64,000 nt of DNA from Neolewinella agarilytica (GTDB taxonomy: Bacteria; Bacteroidota; Bacteroidia; Chitinophagales; Saprospiraceae), in the NCBI RefSeq assembly GCF_900110645.1, contig NZ_FOFB01000003.1:1-64000 (forward strand). Direction: 5' to 3'. Below are positions 18,109-28,662 of the stretch, one piece after another. A program made the translations under genes and the position numbers. The first letter of the stretch is position 1. Each line of letters begins with the position of its first letter. Under the pieces are notes generated by a model, which made no database searches, was not told the origin of the DNA, and worked only from the letters and a program-made list of their open reading frames with translations.

Positions 18109-21100
18109 ATGCAACACGGCTCTACGCTCCGTTCCATCATTACTCTTTTTTTCTTTTGTTGCCTGCTGGCTCCAATGAGCCTGCTGGCTCAGCGGCCCGT
18201 AGCGGTAAAGATTCCTGATGTTTCTAAGGACAAACTGCCTCTCCCGTTAAAAATGGACTGTAATGATGCTGGCCAGGTAAGTGAGTTCGCTGACTTTCAA
18301 ATGGTGAGTACAAGTTTTGGGACCAATATTCAATCTACTGATGTTCGGCCCTTCAACAACCGACCAGATACTATCTTCCTTTGCTTTGATGATCAATTTA
18401 CGGTAGACATCGTTCCGGGGTCTGAAGATCTTTCCGGAGATCCCTTCCCGGCCACAACGCCAGGAGTCGGCTTTGCTTTCTATCGCTGTGCACCAACGGT
18501 CACCGGGCCAACTATTCAGGATATTCGTGCCGATGCCTGTGTAGCCGATAACGGTCTCACTCCTTTTGATGCTCTGGCCGTTGGCGTTAATGCTACAGGG
18601 TACGCTACGGGAGACTATAAGCTAATCGTTGCTAATGATTTGCAAGGAGGATTTACGATTCCCGGCCTTTTTCCCGTTGGAGGAGAACCAACTCCGGTAG
18701 TGTTGACGCTGGCGCCCATCACTTTTGACGATTTTGACGATACTGCGTTTGAGGCAGTTTATGAAGGCAACCCCATTGGCCAATGTGTCGATGTTGCCAT
18801 AGATCAACGATTTCAGGTGGCTTACCTTAATCCAGTCAATGTGGCTAACCTTGGCGTTGATCCGGGCATCGCTTGTGAAGGACTGTTTGATGTTCGGGGG
18901 GGGACCCCGGAGCTACGTGGTGGTACGGGATATAATATCACCATTGAAGAGACAACTACGGGAGCAAGGGCAACGATCCTTACCCCATCAGACCAGATAG
19001 TGCACAACGCCGTAATCCGTTATCGGGTGCCGGCTGCAGGTACTTACCGTATCTCCATTGAAGATGCTAATGGCTGCCCACTGGAAAATACGACCATTAC
19101 GCACACGGATGGCTGCCCGCAGCCAGTCGGTTTTACCTTCCCTTACGGTACGGGCTTACCGGGCGAAAGCTTCTGTCTCCCCGTAACGGTGGATAATTTT
19201 ACGGACGTTGTTGGTTTTCAGTTTGAACTTGGATTTGATCCTGCAGTACTTCGTTTTGATAGCTTAAACAACTTTAGTACTGACCTTGTCGCCGGTGTCG
19301 CGTTTAATGGCCCGGTAAGCAGTGGGGGCACACTTAGTGAAGGAACGGTCCGAATAGTTTACAGCGATAACTTTGCTGGTCCTTCTACGATTCCCCAAGG
19401 CGGGCAAATCTTTGATGTATGCTTTACCATTATTGGTGATCTGGACGATCAAAGCCCACTGGACTTTAATACTGGAGCAGGTACAATTGGTGTTGAGTAT
19501 ACCCGAGACTCTGGAGAAATAGGGGAGCCAACGAGTCGCCCGGGGGCTATCTCCGTAACCGATCAGGCCTTCCTGGTGGAGCTTGATCCGGAAGGAGAAA
19601 TCTGTGTCGATAGTGACGATGGAAGCATTATGGTCCGGGCCTCCGGTACGGAGGGGCCGTTTGAGTTTTCTCTTCGCCAGATAATGCCGGTGCTGGAGCC
19701 AGGCTTCAGACCCTCACAGACCCAGAACACGGTTCCCGCAACCATCACCTTCCCGAGCCTGGAGGCGGCAACCTATGAAGTCCGGGTAGTCGATGGAAAC
19801 GGAGCGGTTGTTTTGCAGGAAATTGAGGTGGCGTCCGGTTTGGACGTCAACGTAATCGTACTGGTAAACAATGCCCCGTCCTGTGCCGGATTTGATGATG
19901 GGGAGGTACGTGCTGATGTATTTGCTAACGGAGTACTCGTAGTGGACCCCGTCGCGGCAGGCTATACTTTTGCCTGGGAGAACAGCACGGAAACCAGCGA
20001 AGTACTGAGTAACCTGACCGCAGGAAACTATGAAGTGACGGTTACCGCTCCGAATGGTATTTGTAGTAGTACGGATATTGGTCCTTTGGGCGACCCTGAT
20101 CCGGTAACCACTCCGACCATGAACATTGATGATGCTACCTGTTCCGGAGCACCGGATGGCTCTATTGCCGTCGGTGCCCAGGGGGGCGTTGGTCCCTATG
20201 ATATTCAGTGGCCAGGAGCATTGGGGACTGACATGGGGGTGTCGACTTCCTTCCGGGACAACCTCCTCCCGGGTGATTACGAGGTCTTCGTAACCGATAG
20301 CGAAGGGTGTGCGGATACCTCCGTTTTCACCCTTTCTGCAGAAAAAATACTGGACATCAATTTCACGATTGACAGCATCGCCTGTTTCGGAGATGCGAAT
20401 GCGGTCATCAACGTCAGTGGTACGGTGACGGGGGCTCCGCCCGTTGGGGATTATTTCGCCCGAATTGTGAACCTGGCTACTTCGGTAGTTGGGCCGGAGG
20501 AGAGAATTGTCAACAATGACCCCTTCCCCTTCTCTGGTTTGGATACGGGAACCTACGTGATCGTACTCCGGGACGAAGACCCTGCAGGCTGTGAGACGAC
20601 CGATACCATCAGGATTACGCAACCCGACTTACTGGAGATTGACGATGACCTGATGATCACCAATGAGACCTGTACGACGGGGATGGACGGGACGGTTACG
20701 GCCGCCGTTGCTGGCGGCACCATGCCCTATGAATATCGTTGGGTAAACGATAGCCTCGATATGCCAATGGACACCATCACGCCGGGAATGGCCCTGACCA
20801 GCCTGAGCGCTGACACCAATTATATACTCATCGTGACGGACAGGAACGGTTGTACGGACACCGCTCGTTTTACCATCAATGCACCTGCGGCCGCGCAACT
20901 AATGCCCATTGATACCAGCTTCATTTCCTGTCCCGGAGATGCGGACGGGCAACTTACGGTAGTGGCTACCCCGCCCATGGGAGAAACGATTACCAGTTTC
21001 CGCTGGTTCCGGGTCAACGCTGACGGTAGCTTAGGCAGCCTAGTCGCTAATGGTGCTACAACAGACGATAATCTGCCAGTAGGTGTTTACGAAGTGCAGG

Positions 21101-22968
21101 TGATAACCTCCAACTCCTGTACAATTGCCGCACGCGGTGTTGTGGTCAGCCCGGGTGAAGTATTCTTAAACGGATTTAGTGCAAACGACCCCCAATGCCC
21201 TGGCGACGCCAACGGCAGCATATTCCTCGACCCTGCGGGAGGAACACCGAACGCTAACGGAACCTACAATTACGTATGGTCTACCGATCCTTTTGGAGCA
21301 CCTACGCAGAATCCGGCCTTCACGAACCTGACAGCCGGTAGTTACACCGTTACGATTACGGATGCGAATGGCTGTCTGCCCGCTTTTGATACCACTTTCG
21401 TACTGGTCGATCCGCCGGCCATTACCGGTACTTTTGCTCTCACGCCGGTTAGCTGTCCGGATGATATGGTGATGGATGGCTCGGCTACCTTCACGGCCAG
21501 CTATTCCGATGGTACCCAGGGTACCTATGACTTTATCTGGCCGGCCACCGGTGGTAATGCTTCAGGAGTAATGATGGACACCGAAGACAACCTCGCCCGC
21601 GGGCCCGTTACCGTTCGGGTTACGGATGGTGTTTGTAGTGAATCTTTCGTTGATACTATTCGCAGCCCCGACGCTTTTGAAGTAGTGCTGGAAACAGAAC
21701 CAGTAAGTTGTAACGGATTGACGGACGGAGAGGCCACCGCCATCGTCACCGGTGGTACCCCCGGCTACGTTTTCGATTGGGGCGCAGCTTCAACGGATAC
21801 GGATAATAGTATCAGTAATTTGGCTGCCAGTAATGCCTACCAGGTTCAGATCACCGACATGAACGGCTGCTCCCCCGCAGCAGAATCGTTTATCATTCGT
21901 GAGCCAGACCCACTCACCCTTACGGTTGATCAGGCGCTATCAACAGAAACGGTCCAGTGTGCCGGAGATGCGAATGGTCGGATCAACGTCTTCATCAGCA
22001 GTACGAATAATAATGACCTGGCGATGAATCCTTATTCCTGGTCCGGTAATGTTGCTGCGGCGGATTCTCCGCTGGCCAGTGACCTTGCACCGGGAACCTA
22101 CTCGGTTACCGTTACGGACGTTGAAGGCTGCCAGGACAGCGTCTCCTACACCATCGGAGAGCCAGAGGCTATAACCTTTAATGTTCTTCCCATTGAGGAG
22201 CCGCTCTGCTTTGGAGAGACGACGCCCGTGTTGATTGATACGGCCTTTGGAGGTACGTCCAATGGCATCGAGGATTTCTCTTTCTCCGTAAACAACGATG
22301 GCTTCCGTATCAACGTCGGCCAGGCAGGTAGTGCCTTTGCCGGAGAGGTGGTCGTTACGGTCTTCGACAGTGTAGGCTGTTCTGCCGACCAAACTTTCAG
22401 TGTCAACCAGCCGCCGCAGATCATCATTGACCTGCCCGAAGAAATTACCGTTGAGTTGGGCGATAGCCTTACCAGGCTCAATCCGCTCATCAGCCCCGCC
22501 GGTGATATTTATGAATTCTTATGGACGCCAGCGGATTTCCTCAGCTCTGATACCGTCCGCAACCCGCTACTGTTTCCTTTTGAGAGCCGGGACTATACTT
22601 TCCAGGTCACCAACATGAACGGTTGTCAGGCATTTGCGGACATCTTTGTTGATGTGGATGCTAACCGAAACGTTTACATCCCGAATGTCTTCAGCCCGAA
22701 CCGGGACGGTAGAAATGAAGACTTCCGCATTTTCGCCTGTCAGGGCGTCCGGCGCGTCAACTCCGTTCAGGTGTTTGATCGTTGGGGAGGACTTCTCTTC
22801 TCTAAAACCAACTTTGAGCCTAACTGCCTCGATGGCATCAAGCTCTGGGAAGGAGAAGGGCAGAATGGAAAGCCCGTTAACCCCGGCGTATTTGTTTACG
22901 TAGTAGAGGTGGAATTCCTGGATGACGTGAAGCTGGTGTACCGCGGAGACGTTACGGTACTTCGGTAA
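18109..22968 (+). CDS. Giant cell-surface protein, SprB-like repeats, T9SS type B sorting domain
   Basis: A protein of about 1619 residues with a signal peptide (ITLFFFCCLLAPMSLLAQ). The first third includes a cohesin-like stretch (GESFCLPVTVDNFTDVVGFQ, about 350-480). A long series of SprB-type repeats follows, each with the pattern CxGxxDGxxxVxxxGGxxPYxxxW...LxxGxYxVxVTDxxGC. The last 90 residues (YIPNVFSPNRDGRNEDF ... VFDRWGGLLFSK) form the gliding-motility-associated/type B C-terminal signal for type IX export. It is probably a surface adhesin or gliding protein. ATG at 18109 is preferred over TTG at 18100. Confidence 0.92.
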   Translation: MQHGSTLRSIITLFFFCCLLAPMSLLAQRPVAVKIPDVSKDKLPLPLKMDCNDAGQVSEFADFQMVSTSFGTNIQSTDVRPFNNRPDTIFLCFDDQFTVDIVPGSEDLSGDPFPATTPGVGFAFYRCAPTVTGPTIQDIRADACVADNGLTPFDALAVGVNATGYATGDYKLIVANDLQGGFTIPGLFPVGGEPTPVVLTLAPITFDDFDDTAFEAVYEGNPIGQCVDVAIDQRFQVAYLNPVNVANLGVDPGIACEGLFDVRGGTPELRGGTGYNITIEETTTGARATILTPSDQIVHNAVIRYRVPAAGTYRISIEDANGCPLENTTITHTDGCPQPVGFTFPYGTGLPGESFCLPVTVDNFTDVVGFQFELGFDPAVLRFDSLNNFSTDLVAGVAFNGPVSSGGTLSEGTVRIVYSDNFAGPSTIPQGGQIFDVCFTIIGDLDDQSPLDFNTGAGTIGVEYTRDSGEIGEPTSRPGAISVTDQAFLVELDPEGEICVDSDDGSIMVRASGTEGPFEFSLRQIMPVLEPGFRPSQTQNTVPATITFPSLEAATYEVRVVDGNGAVVLQEIEVASGLDVNVIVLVNNAPSCAGFDDGEVRADVFANGVLVVDPVAAGYTFAWENSTETSEVLSNLTAGNYEVTVTAPNGICSSTDIGPLGDPDPVTTPTMNIDDATCSGAPDGSIAVGAQGGVGPYDIQWPGALGTDMGVSTSFRDNLLPGDYEVFVTDSEGCADTSVFTLSAEKILDINFTIDSIACFGDANAVINVSGTVTGAPPVGDYFARIVNLATSVVGPEERIVNNDPFPFSGLDTGTYVIVLRDEDPAGCETTDTIRITQPDLLEIDDDLMITNETCTTGMDGTVTAAVAGGTMPYEYRWVNDSLDMPMDTITPGMALTSLSADTNYILIVTDRNGCTDTARFTINAPAAAQLMPIDTSFISCPGDADGQLTVVATPPMGETITSFRWFRVNADGSLGSLVANGATTDDNLPVGVYEVQVITSNSCTIAARGVVVSPGEVFLNGFSANDPQCPGDANGSIFLDPAGGTPNANGTYNYVWSTDPFGAPTQNPAFTNLTAGSYTVTITDANGCLPAFDTTFVLVDPPAITGTFALTPVSCPDDMVMDGSATFTASYSDGTQGTYDFIWPATGGNASGVMMDTEDNLARGPVTVRVTDGVCSESFVDTIRSPDAFEVVLETEPVSCNGLTDGEATAIVTGGTPGYVFDWGAASTDTDNSISNLAASNAYQVQITDMNGCSPAAESFIIREPDPLTLTVDQALSTETVQCAGDANGRINVFISSTNNNDLAMNPYSWSGNVAAADSPLASDLAPGTYSVTVTDVEGCQDSVSYTIGEPEAITFNVLPIEEPLCFGETTPVLIDTAFGGTSNGIEDFSFSVNNDGFRINVGQAGSAFAGEVVVTVFDSVGCSADQTFSVNQPPQIIIDLPEEITVELGDSLTRLNPLISPAGDIYEFLWTPADFLSSDTVRNPLLFPFESRDYTFQVTNMNGCQAFADIFVDVDANRNVYIPNVFSPNRDGRNEDFRIFACQGVRRVNSVQVFDRWGGLLFSKTNFEPNCLDGIKLWEGEGQNGKPVNPGVFVYVVEVEFLDDVKLVYRGDVTVLR

Positions 22969-23000
22969 AAGAACGCTTGTGGTTCATTTGAACACAGCCT

Positions 23001-23063
23001 GCGGCTGGCCAACCTTTATTAATCCTTAGTGATTGATGACCGTTGGCCAGCCGCTTCTTTTTT
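23001..23063 (+). terminator. Terminator after the T9SS adhesin gene
   Basis: A perfect 13-bp stem, GCGGCTGGCCAAC (23001-23013) with GTTGGCCAGCCGC (23042-23054), has a loop of about 28 nt and is followed by TTCTTTTTT. It is immediately followed by a copy of the dispersed repeat (23064). Confidence 0.85.
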
Positions 23064-23085
23064 GGCGCAGGACGCAGGTGCAAGG
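23064..23085 (+). repeat. Dispersed bipartite repeat, copy 6 (intergenic)
   Basis: GGCGC-AGGAC-GCAGGTGCAAGG, then AGCA 15 nt on. Abuts the T-run of the adhesin terminator. Confidence 0.8.
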
Positions 23086-23210
23086 GGAAGGAAAATGGAG
23101 CAATGAGCTCAGGAAGACACTTTTCAAACAAAAACATTACGCAAAAAGATTACAAAAATGCACTTATCGTCATAAAGTGAAAATATTTTTGCTTTTTTAT
23201 ACATAAAGTG

Positions 23211-23241
23211 TTGCGCGGTAGTTTGCTTGTGTTTATATTTG
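23211..23241 (+). promoter_or_regulatory. recA promoter
   Basis: TTG at 23211-23213 and TATATTTG at 23234-23241, separated by 20 bp, match the Bacteroidota -33/-7 promoter pattern well. It sits about 40 bp before the recA ATG. No LexA-type palindrome was recognised near it. Confidence 0.75.
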
Positions 23242-23282
23242 TGTCACAACAAAACAAAAGCAGTACTTTCAATAAAACAAAA

Positions 23283-24365
23283 ATGGCAGATACTAACAAA
23301 GAAACCGCCGCCAAGCTAAAGGCACTCCAAATGACGATTGATCGTCTGGATAAAGCTTATGGTAAAGGCACCATTATGCGTCTGGGGGAAAGCCAGGCAG
23401 CAAATGTAGAAGCTATTCCCACGGGCTCTCTCGGGCTTGATGTAGCCCTCGGTATCGGAGGTCTTCCTAAAGGACGAATCATCGAAGTTTATGGCCCGGA
23501 ATCTTCGGGTAAGACAACCCTTGCTATCCATGCTATCGCAGAATGTCAGAAGCGTGGAGGTATTGCGGCTATCGTTGATGCAGAACATGCCTTTGACCGG
23601 TTCTACGCCCAGAGCCTGGGAGTAGACACGGACAATCTGTTGATCTCTCAACCCGACAATGGTGAGCAGGCGCTGGAAATTGCAGAAAACCTTATCCGCT
23701 CCGGCGCTATCGATATTTTGGTGGTTGATTCCGTTGCGGCTCTTGTTCCCCGTGCAGAAATTGAAGGAGAAATGGGCGACAGCAAAATGGGCCTGCAGGC
23801 TCGTCTTATGTCGCAGGCCATGCGTAAGCTTACCGGTACTATCGGTAAGACCGGATGTTGCTGTATTTTCATTAACCAGCTCCGGGAGAAGATTGGTGTT
23901 ATGTTCGGTAACCCCGAAACGACTACGGGAGGTAATGCACTGAAGTTCTATGCTTCTGTTCGTTTGGACATCCGCCGCTCCGGTGCTGCCATCAAGGATA
24001 AAGAAGGCAATGTTGTTGGCAATCACGTGAAAGTGAAAGTGGCTAAGAATAAACTGGCCGCTCCATTCCGGGTCGCTGAGTTTGACATCATGTATGGCGA
24101 AGGTATCTCCAAGCGAGGTGAAATTGTCGACCTGGGTGTTGATCAGGACATCATCGCTAAATCTGGTGCCTGGTACGCTTACGGTGATGCTAAAATCGCT
24201 CAGGGTCGGGAAGCCGCCAAACAATTCATGATGGACAACCCCGAAGTGGCCGACGAGATTGAAGCAAAAATCAAGGCTAAACTCATGGGCATTGATGAAG
24301 AAGAAGTAGCTCCCGCTGCCAGCAACGGCAAGGGGAAGAAAGCAGATGCTGCAGTAGAAGCCTAA
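23283..24365 (+). CDS. recA: Recombinase RecA
   Basis: A 360-residue RecA, the strand-exchange ATPase of homologous recombination. Walker A is GPESSGKT (71-78), followed by the catalytic region DAEHAFD. Walker B is [10 protein letters not shown], and loop L2 is in [27 protein letters not shown] Lys/Ala-rich tail ends the protein. The start at 23283 (MADTNKE) is chosen. A longer reading begins upstream in the promoter region and is not credible. The gene is monocistronic, with its own promoter and terminator. Confidence 0.98.
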   Translation: MADTNKETAAKLKALQMTIDRLDKAYGKGTIMRLGESQAANVEAIPTGSLGLDVALGIGGLPKGRIIEVYGPESSGKTTLAIHAIAECQKRGGIAAIVDAEHAFDRFYAQSLGVDTDNLLISQPDNGEQALEIAENLIRSGAIDILVVDSVAALVPRAEIEGEMGDSKMGLQARLMSQAMRKLTGTIGKTGCCCIFINQLREKIGVMFGNPETTTGGNALKFYASVRLDIRRSGAAIKDKEGNVVGNHVKVKVAKNKLAAPFRVAEFDIMYGEGISKRGEIVDLGVDQDIIAKSGAWYAYGDAKIAQGREAAKQFMMDNPEVADEIEAKIKAKLMGIDEEEVAPAASNGKGKKADAAVEA

Positions 24366-24420
24366 ATGGCTTGCCCTGCTTAGGCAATACTCACTGACTT
24401 CCTCGGGGAGTTACGGTCAG

Positions 24421-24478
24421 AAGGCCGGCGTCCAGCATTACCTCAATGAGGTGGGGCTGGGGGCCGGCCTTTCTTTTT
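24421..24478 (+). terminator. recA terminator
   Basis: Stem AAGGCCGGC (24421-24429) with GCCGGCCTT (24463-24471), with an inner CCAGC/GCTGG, followed by TCTTTTT. Confidence 0.88.
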
Positions 24479-24641
24479 GCGTTGAAAGCTGATACGGCTT
24501 AGTATCAGAGTTTTGCATTTACATGGTAAGCAGCTGCCGGATGCTGGTTAGCTATAGCTCACGGGCATGTATGCTGGTCGGGTCTCTGCTGGCTTAAATG
24601 CCGGCAAACAACCGAAACGCTTTCATCTTCCCATTCCGCCG

Positions 24642-24649
24642 TAACTTTG
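24642..24649 (+). promoter_or_regulatory. Candidate mnmG promoter (TAACTTTG)
   Basis: A TAnnTTTG match 43 bp upstream of the mnmG start. The only nearby upstream box is a weak TTTC at about 24621. Confidence 0.5.
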
Positions 24650-24692
24650 CCTGTCCTTCAGGCGTTAGTAATACCTCCAAACCAAAGTCAAT

Positions 24693-26558
24693 ATGTTTCC
24701 CACCTACGACGTAATTGTTGTCGGAGCCGGCCACGCCGGCTGTGAAGCTGCCATCGCTGCGGCTAACCTCGGTGCAAAGGTGCTGCTGGCAACGATGAAC
24801 CTGAACACCATCGCTCAGATGAGTTGCAACCCCGCTATGGGCGGTGTAGGCAAGGGGCAGATTGTACGAGAAATTGACGCCATGGGCGGATACTCCGGCA
24901 TCATCACCGACGAGACGATGGTCCAGTTCCGGATGCTGAACAAGAGTAAGGGCCCCGCGATGTGGAGCCCACGGGCGCAGAGCGATCGGATGGCCTTCGC
25001 CCTCAATTGGCGGCAGAAGCTGGAAGCACACCCTAACGTTGACTTCTGGCAGGAGATGATTACCGGTGTCATCATTAAAGATGGTCGTGCGAAGGGTGTC
25101 TACACGAGCCTTGGTCTGGAGATCCCGGGCCATTCGGTGGTGTTGACTAATGGTACTTTCCTGAACGGTACGATCCACATCGGCGAGAAGCAGTTTGGTG
25201 GTGGCCGCGCCGGAGAGCGCGCCGCAACGGGCCTTACCGCCCAGCTGGAAGAAATTGGCTTTGAGAGCGGACGCATGAAGACGGGCACGCCCGCCCGCCT
25301 GGACGGTCGCTCTCTTGACTGGTCGAAGATGGAAGAACAACCCGGAGACGAGAACCCCGGCCGCTTCAGCTACACCGATACGCCGCCGCTGACGGATCAG
25401 ATGCCCTGCCACATCACCTACACCAGCCAGGAAGTACACGATACTTTGCGGGAGGGTTTTGATCGCAGCCCGATGTTCAACGGTCGGATTCGCGGCCTGG
25501 GGCCGCGCTACTGCCCCAGTATTGAAGATAAGATCGACCGTTTCGCCGGTCGCGACCGTCACCAGCTCTTCGTGGAGCCCGAAGGCAGAAATACCTGTGA
25601 GATTTACGTCAATGGCTTCAGCTCGAGCTTGCCGGAGGATGTGCAGTATAAGGCGTTGCGTAAGATCGTTGGCTTTGAGAACGCGAAAATGTTCCGGCCT
25701 GGCTATGCTATTGAGTACGACTTCTTCCCGCCCACACAGTTGCAGGCGACGCTGGAGACCCGGCTTGTGCCCCGGCTTTATTTTGCCGGACAAATCAACG
25801 GTACGACCGGCTACGAAGAAGCCGGCTGCCAGGGCATGATGGCCGGCTTTAACGCTGCGCTGGCCGTTCAGGAGCGAGAGCCACTGGTGCTGAAGCGCAG
25901 CGATGCCTACATCGGTGTACTGATTGATGACCTGATCAACAAGGGCACCAAGGAGCCCTACCGAATGTTTACCAGCCGGGCGGAGTACCGGATTTTGCTG
26001 CGGCAGGATGACGCTGACCTGCGACTTAGCCCCGTAGCCGACGCCCTTGGCGTACAAAATATGGAGCAACGGATGACGCGGGTAAACGACAAGCGTGCCG
26101 GGGTGGAGGCGATCCAGCGGGAGTTACGCAATCACAGTGTAACGCCGGATCAGCTGAACAATTTTCTGGCCTCGAAGGGAGAAACCCCACTGAAGCAGGG
26201 TGTAAAGCTACTCTCCGTGCTCACCCGTCCCGGTGTTACCATTGAGGGGCTGGCTACGGCCGTGCCCGCTCTGGAGAGCTTCCTGTCAAGATATGATGCG
26301 GAGACAATCAACCTGGCCGAAGTAACCCTGAAGTACGAAGGGTACATCGAGCGGGAGCAGGCGGCAGTAGATAAAATGAACCGCCTGGAGGGTATTCGTC
26401 TGCACAATACCTTCGACTACGAAAGTCTCACCTCGCTGAGTAAGGAAGCCCGGCAGAAGCTCAATGAGCTAAAACCGCGAACGATTGGTCAGGCGAGCCG
26501 CATTTCTGGCGTGAGCCCCGCTGACGTGAGCGTCTTGTTGGTGCATTTGGGTCGCTAA
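24693..26558 (+). CDS. mnmG: tRNA U34 carboxymethylaminomethyl-modifying enzyme MnmG
   Basis: A 621-residue FAD protein that acts with MnmE to modify wobble uridines. The FAD motif [10 protein letters not shown] comes near the N-terminus. It is followed by [17 protein letters not shown], the signature [13 protein letters not shown] with the family Cys-free loop, and [16 protein letters not shown]. The C-terminal helical region ends in the [20 protein letters not shown] motif typical of GidA. Length is as expected. Confidence 0.97.
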   Translation: MFPTYDVIVVGAGHAGCEAAIAAANLGAKVLLATMNLNTIAQMSCNPAMGGVGKGQIVREIDAMGGYSGIITDETMVQFRMLNKSKGPAMWSPRAQSDRMAFALNWRQKLEAHPNVDFWQEMITGVIIKDGRAKGVYTSLGLEIPGHSVVLTNGTFLNGTIHIGEKQFGGGRAGERAATGLTAQLEEIGFESGRMKTGTPARLDGRSLDWSKMEEQPGDENPGRFSYTDTPPLTDQMPCHITYTSQEVHDTLREGFDRSPMFNGRIRGLGPRYCPSIEDKIDRFAGRDRHQLFVEPEGRNTCEIYVNGFSSSLPEDVQYKALRKIVGFENAKMFRPGYAIEYDFFPPTQLQATLETRLVPRLYFAGQINGTTGYEEAGCQGMMAGFNAALAVQEREPLVLKRSDAYIGVLIDDLINKGTKEPYRMFTSRAEYRILLRQDDADLRLSPVADALGVQNMEQRMTRVNDKRAGVEAIQRELRNHSVTPDQLNNFLASKGETPLKQGVKLLSVLTRPGVTIEGLATAVPALESFLSRYDAETINLAEVTLKYEGYIEREQAAVDKMNRLEGIRLHNTFDYESLTSLSKEARQKLNELKPRTIGQASRISGVSPADVSVLLVHLGR

Positions 26559-26645
26559 GCAGTCCTTTTCAATATTCGATGAGGAAGCAATTGGCTTTTA
26601 CTCAACCCTTCCCCCCCCTTTCCGCGTTAGCAAGCTGAAGTGGCT

Positions 26646-27518
26646 ATGGAAGACAAGACCATCCTCATAACTGGAGCAAATGACGGCATTGGCCGCGCCA
26701 CAGCTGAACGGCTGGCGGCCCGGGGTGCGCACCTCGTACTGGCCTGCCGGGATGAAGTGAAAGCCCAGCAGACGGCCCAGGCTATTACCAGCAAAACGGG
26801 CAACCATCGCATTGATACCCTTCCGTTGGACTTAAGCAGCTTTCGCTCGGTTCGGGCGGCAGCAGATGAGTTTTTGGCCGAGCATCCTAAGCTTGATGTG
26901 CTGATTAATAACGCAGGCGTATATACCGATACACTGGAAATAACGGAAGATGGCTACGAGTTACAGTTCGCCGTCAATCACCTCGGGCATTTTTTGCTGA
27001 CGATGTTGTTGCTGCCGGCCCTGCGTTGTTGCCGGAACTGTAGCCGGGTCATTAATGTGAGCAGTGCGCTGCACTTTAAGGGGGGGCTTGATTTTAGTTC
27101 CTTTGACGGGAAGGCCGCAGGCAAAAGCTACAGCGGTACGAAAGCTTACGCCCAGAGTAAACTCTCTAATGTGCTCTTTACGATGGAGCTGGACCGACGC
27201 TTCGGGCAGGAGTTGACGACGAACTGCCTGCACCCTGGTCTGGTGGGTACCCGGCTGGCGAATAAGAAAGCCGGAGCGCTGACGAGTACGGTTTGGTCTA
27301 TGTACAAGCCCTTTGCCATCAAACCAAACAAGGGGGCGGATACGTCGGTCTACCTGGCGGCAAGCCCGGAGGTGAAGGATGTTTCCGGCCGGTATTTTGA
27401 CGAAAACCAGTGCTTGCAAAAGCCATCGAGCATTGCCCGCAATGAGCAACTGGCCCGCCGGCTGTGGGAATACAGTGAGCAGGCCGTAGCGGATTTCCTG
27501 AAGGGAGAGGAAGAGTAG
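26646..27518 (+). CDS. Short-chain dehydrogenase/reductase
   Basis: About 290 residues, classical SDR fold, of the retinol dehydrogenase/WWOX-like kind. The NAD(P) motif is TGANDGIG, followed by NNAG, a Ser in INVSSALHF and the catalytic YAQSK. The C-terminal half ends in a charged tail. ATG at 26646 is preferred; GTG at 26640 is in frame. The substrate is unknown. The stop codon TAG at 27516-27518 shares its last base with the first base of a dispersed-repeat copy. Confidence 0.9.
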   Translation: MEDKTILITGANDGIGRATAERLAARGAHLVLACRDEVKAQQTAQAITSKTGNHRIDTLPLDLSSFRSVRAAADEFLAEHPKLDVLINNAGVYTDTLEITEDGYELQFAVNHLGHFLLTMLLLPALRCCRNCSRVINVSSALHFKGGLDFSSFDGKAAGKSYSGTKAYAQSKLSNVLFTMELDRRFGQELTTNCLHPGLVGTRLANKKAGALTSTVWSMYKPFAIKPNKGADTSVYLAASPEVKDVSGRYFDENQCLQKPSSIARNEQLARRLWEYSEQAVADFLKGEEE

Positions 27519-27542
27519 GGCGCGGGGCCGCAGGTGCAAAGG
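27518..27542 (+). repeat. Dispersed bipartite repeat, copy 7 (at SDR stop codon)
   Basis: GGGCGC-GGGGCC-GCAGGTGCAAAG. Its first G is the last base of the SDR stop codon. Forms an inverted pair with copy 8. Confidence 0.85.
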
Positions 27543-27651
27543 AATTGCTTGATAACAGCAGTGGCTGCTGCCTCAACCCTCCGTCTCAGGAGAATCGTTT
27601 TGGATGGAAAGACCGTGCTTGCGGCGGGGCACTCTCTGCTCTTTTACCCCG

Positions 27652-27674
27652 CTTTGCACCTGCGAGTTGCGCCC
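27652..27674 (-). repeat. Dispersed bipartite repeat, copy 8 (intergenic)
   Basis: Minus strand GGGCGC-AACTC-GCAGGTGCAAAG, then AGCAGAG 13 nt on. Points toward copy 7; upstream of tatC. Confidence 0.85.
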
Positions 27675-27746
27675 CCGTACTATCAAATTGCCGTCACGTT
27701 TGCGTTTCCCCTTTTCTACTAAACCCGCAATCTTTACCTTCGCCTT

Positions 27747-28613
27747 ATGGCACTAGATCAAGTGGACGTAGATGACTGGGAAGTCGACGAAGACGGAAAG
27801 CCCCAACCACCTGGGGACAAAGAGATGTCTTTCGTAGATCACCTCGAAGAACTGAGATGGCACGTGATGCGGTCATTGATCGCCATTGTGCTGTGTGGTA
27901 TCGTGCTTTTTATCTTCAATGACTGGTACTTCCGGCACGTTTTATTTGGCACGAATTACGACGATTTTCCCAGCTATAAGTTTTTCTGCAACCTGAGTCA
28001 ATGGCTTGGGACGGGAGAAGCACTCTGTATGACGGGCCCGAATGTGATCATCCAGGCAACCGAATTTGGCGAATCTTTTATTACCGCAGTGAAGATGTCA
28101 TTCATCGGTGGTTTCGTCATTTCGTTTCCTTACGTCTTTTATCAAATTTGGTCTTTTATTCGTCCGGGGCTCTACAAAGAAGAGCAAAAGGCTACGCGCG
28201 GCGTTATCTTTATTTGCTCCCTGTTGTTTTTCATCGGTGTCTGTTTTGGCTTTTTTGTCATCGCGCCCTTCGGCACAAACTTTCTGATGGGCTTTGAAGT
28301 TGGCGGGGCCGTTAACCAGCCGAAGATGGGCTCAATGGTCAGCTACATGGTCATGTTTACCCTGCCCGCTGCCCTGATTTTTGAACTCCCCGTTCTCGTT
28401 CATTTTCTGGCTAGCTTCGGTCTGATAACGGCCGAAAGTATGCGCAAATACCGTAAACACAGTTTTATCGGTATACTCGTTCTGGCCAGTATCCTGACGC
28501 CTCCGGACGTGGTTACTCAGGTGCTGATCGCCCTGCCGCTGTACGTTCTTTACGAAATCTCAGTCTTCATCGCTAAACGCGCGCAGAAGAAGTATCAGGC
28601 GGGGCTGGAGTAA
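27747..28613 (+). CDS. tatC: Sec-independent translocase subunit TatC
   Basis: A 288-residue polytopic protein, the twin-arginine signal receptor. The N-terminal motif MSFVDHLEELRWHVMRS is diagnostic, and FYQIWSFIRPGLYKEEQK follows the second helix. Six helices are visible. An acidic extension of about 28 residues precedes the family start, as in other Bacteroidota. A TACCTTCG element ends 5 bp before the ATG, which suggests a very short or absent leader. Confidence 0.96.
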   Translation: MALDQVDVDDWEVDEDGKPQPPGDKEMSFVDHLEELRWHVMRSLIAIVLCGIVLFIFNDWYFRHVLFGTNYDDFPSYKFFCNLSQWLGTGEALCMTGPNVIIQATEFGESFITAVKMSFIGGFVISFPYVFYQIWSFIRPGLYKEEQKATRGVIFICSLLFFIGVCFGFFVIAPFGTNFLMGFEVGGAVNQPKMGSMVSYMVMFTLPAALIFELPVLVHFLASFGLITAESMRKYRKHSFIGILVLASILTPPDVVTQVLIALPLYVLYEISVFIAKRAQKKYQAGLE

Positions 28614-28635
28614 ACTTATTCACTCCCCACTTCAC

Positions 28636-28643
28636 TATCTTTG
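28636..28643 (+). promoter_or_regulatory. Candidate promoter TATCTTTG of the TPR gene
   Basis: Matches TAnnTTTG, 20 bp before the ATG at 28663 and just after tatC. The gene may thus be transcribed separately from tatC. Confidence 0.45.
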
Positions 28644-28662
28644 CGGACACAAAAGCTTTTAC

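Noticed and set aside
19714-20622. 302-codon minus-strand open frame inside the giant adhesin gene
   Set aside because: Shadow of the repetitive SprB-like coding sequence.
24594-26069. Long antisense open frame over mnmG
   Set aside because: mnmG is certain on the plus strand; the minus-strand frame has no family features and is a codon-bias shadow.
26610-26636. CCTTTCCGCGTTAGCAAGC upstream of the SDR gene, resembling a repeat copy with a deletion
   Set aside because: The central GCACCTG is absent, so membership cannot be supported.
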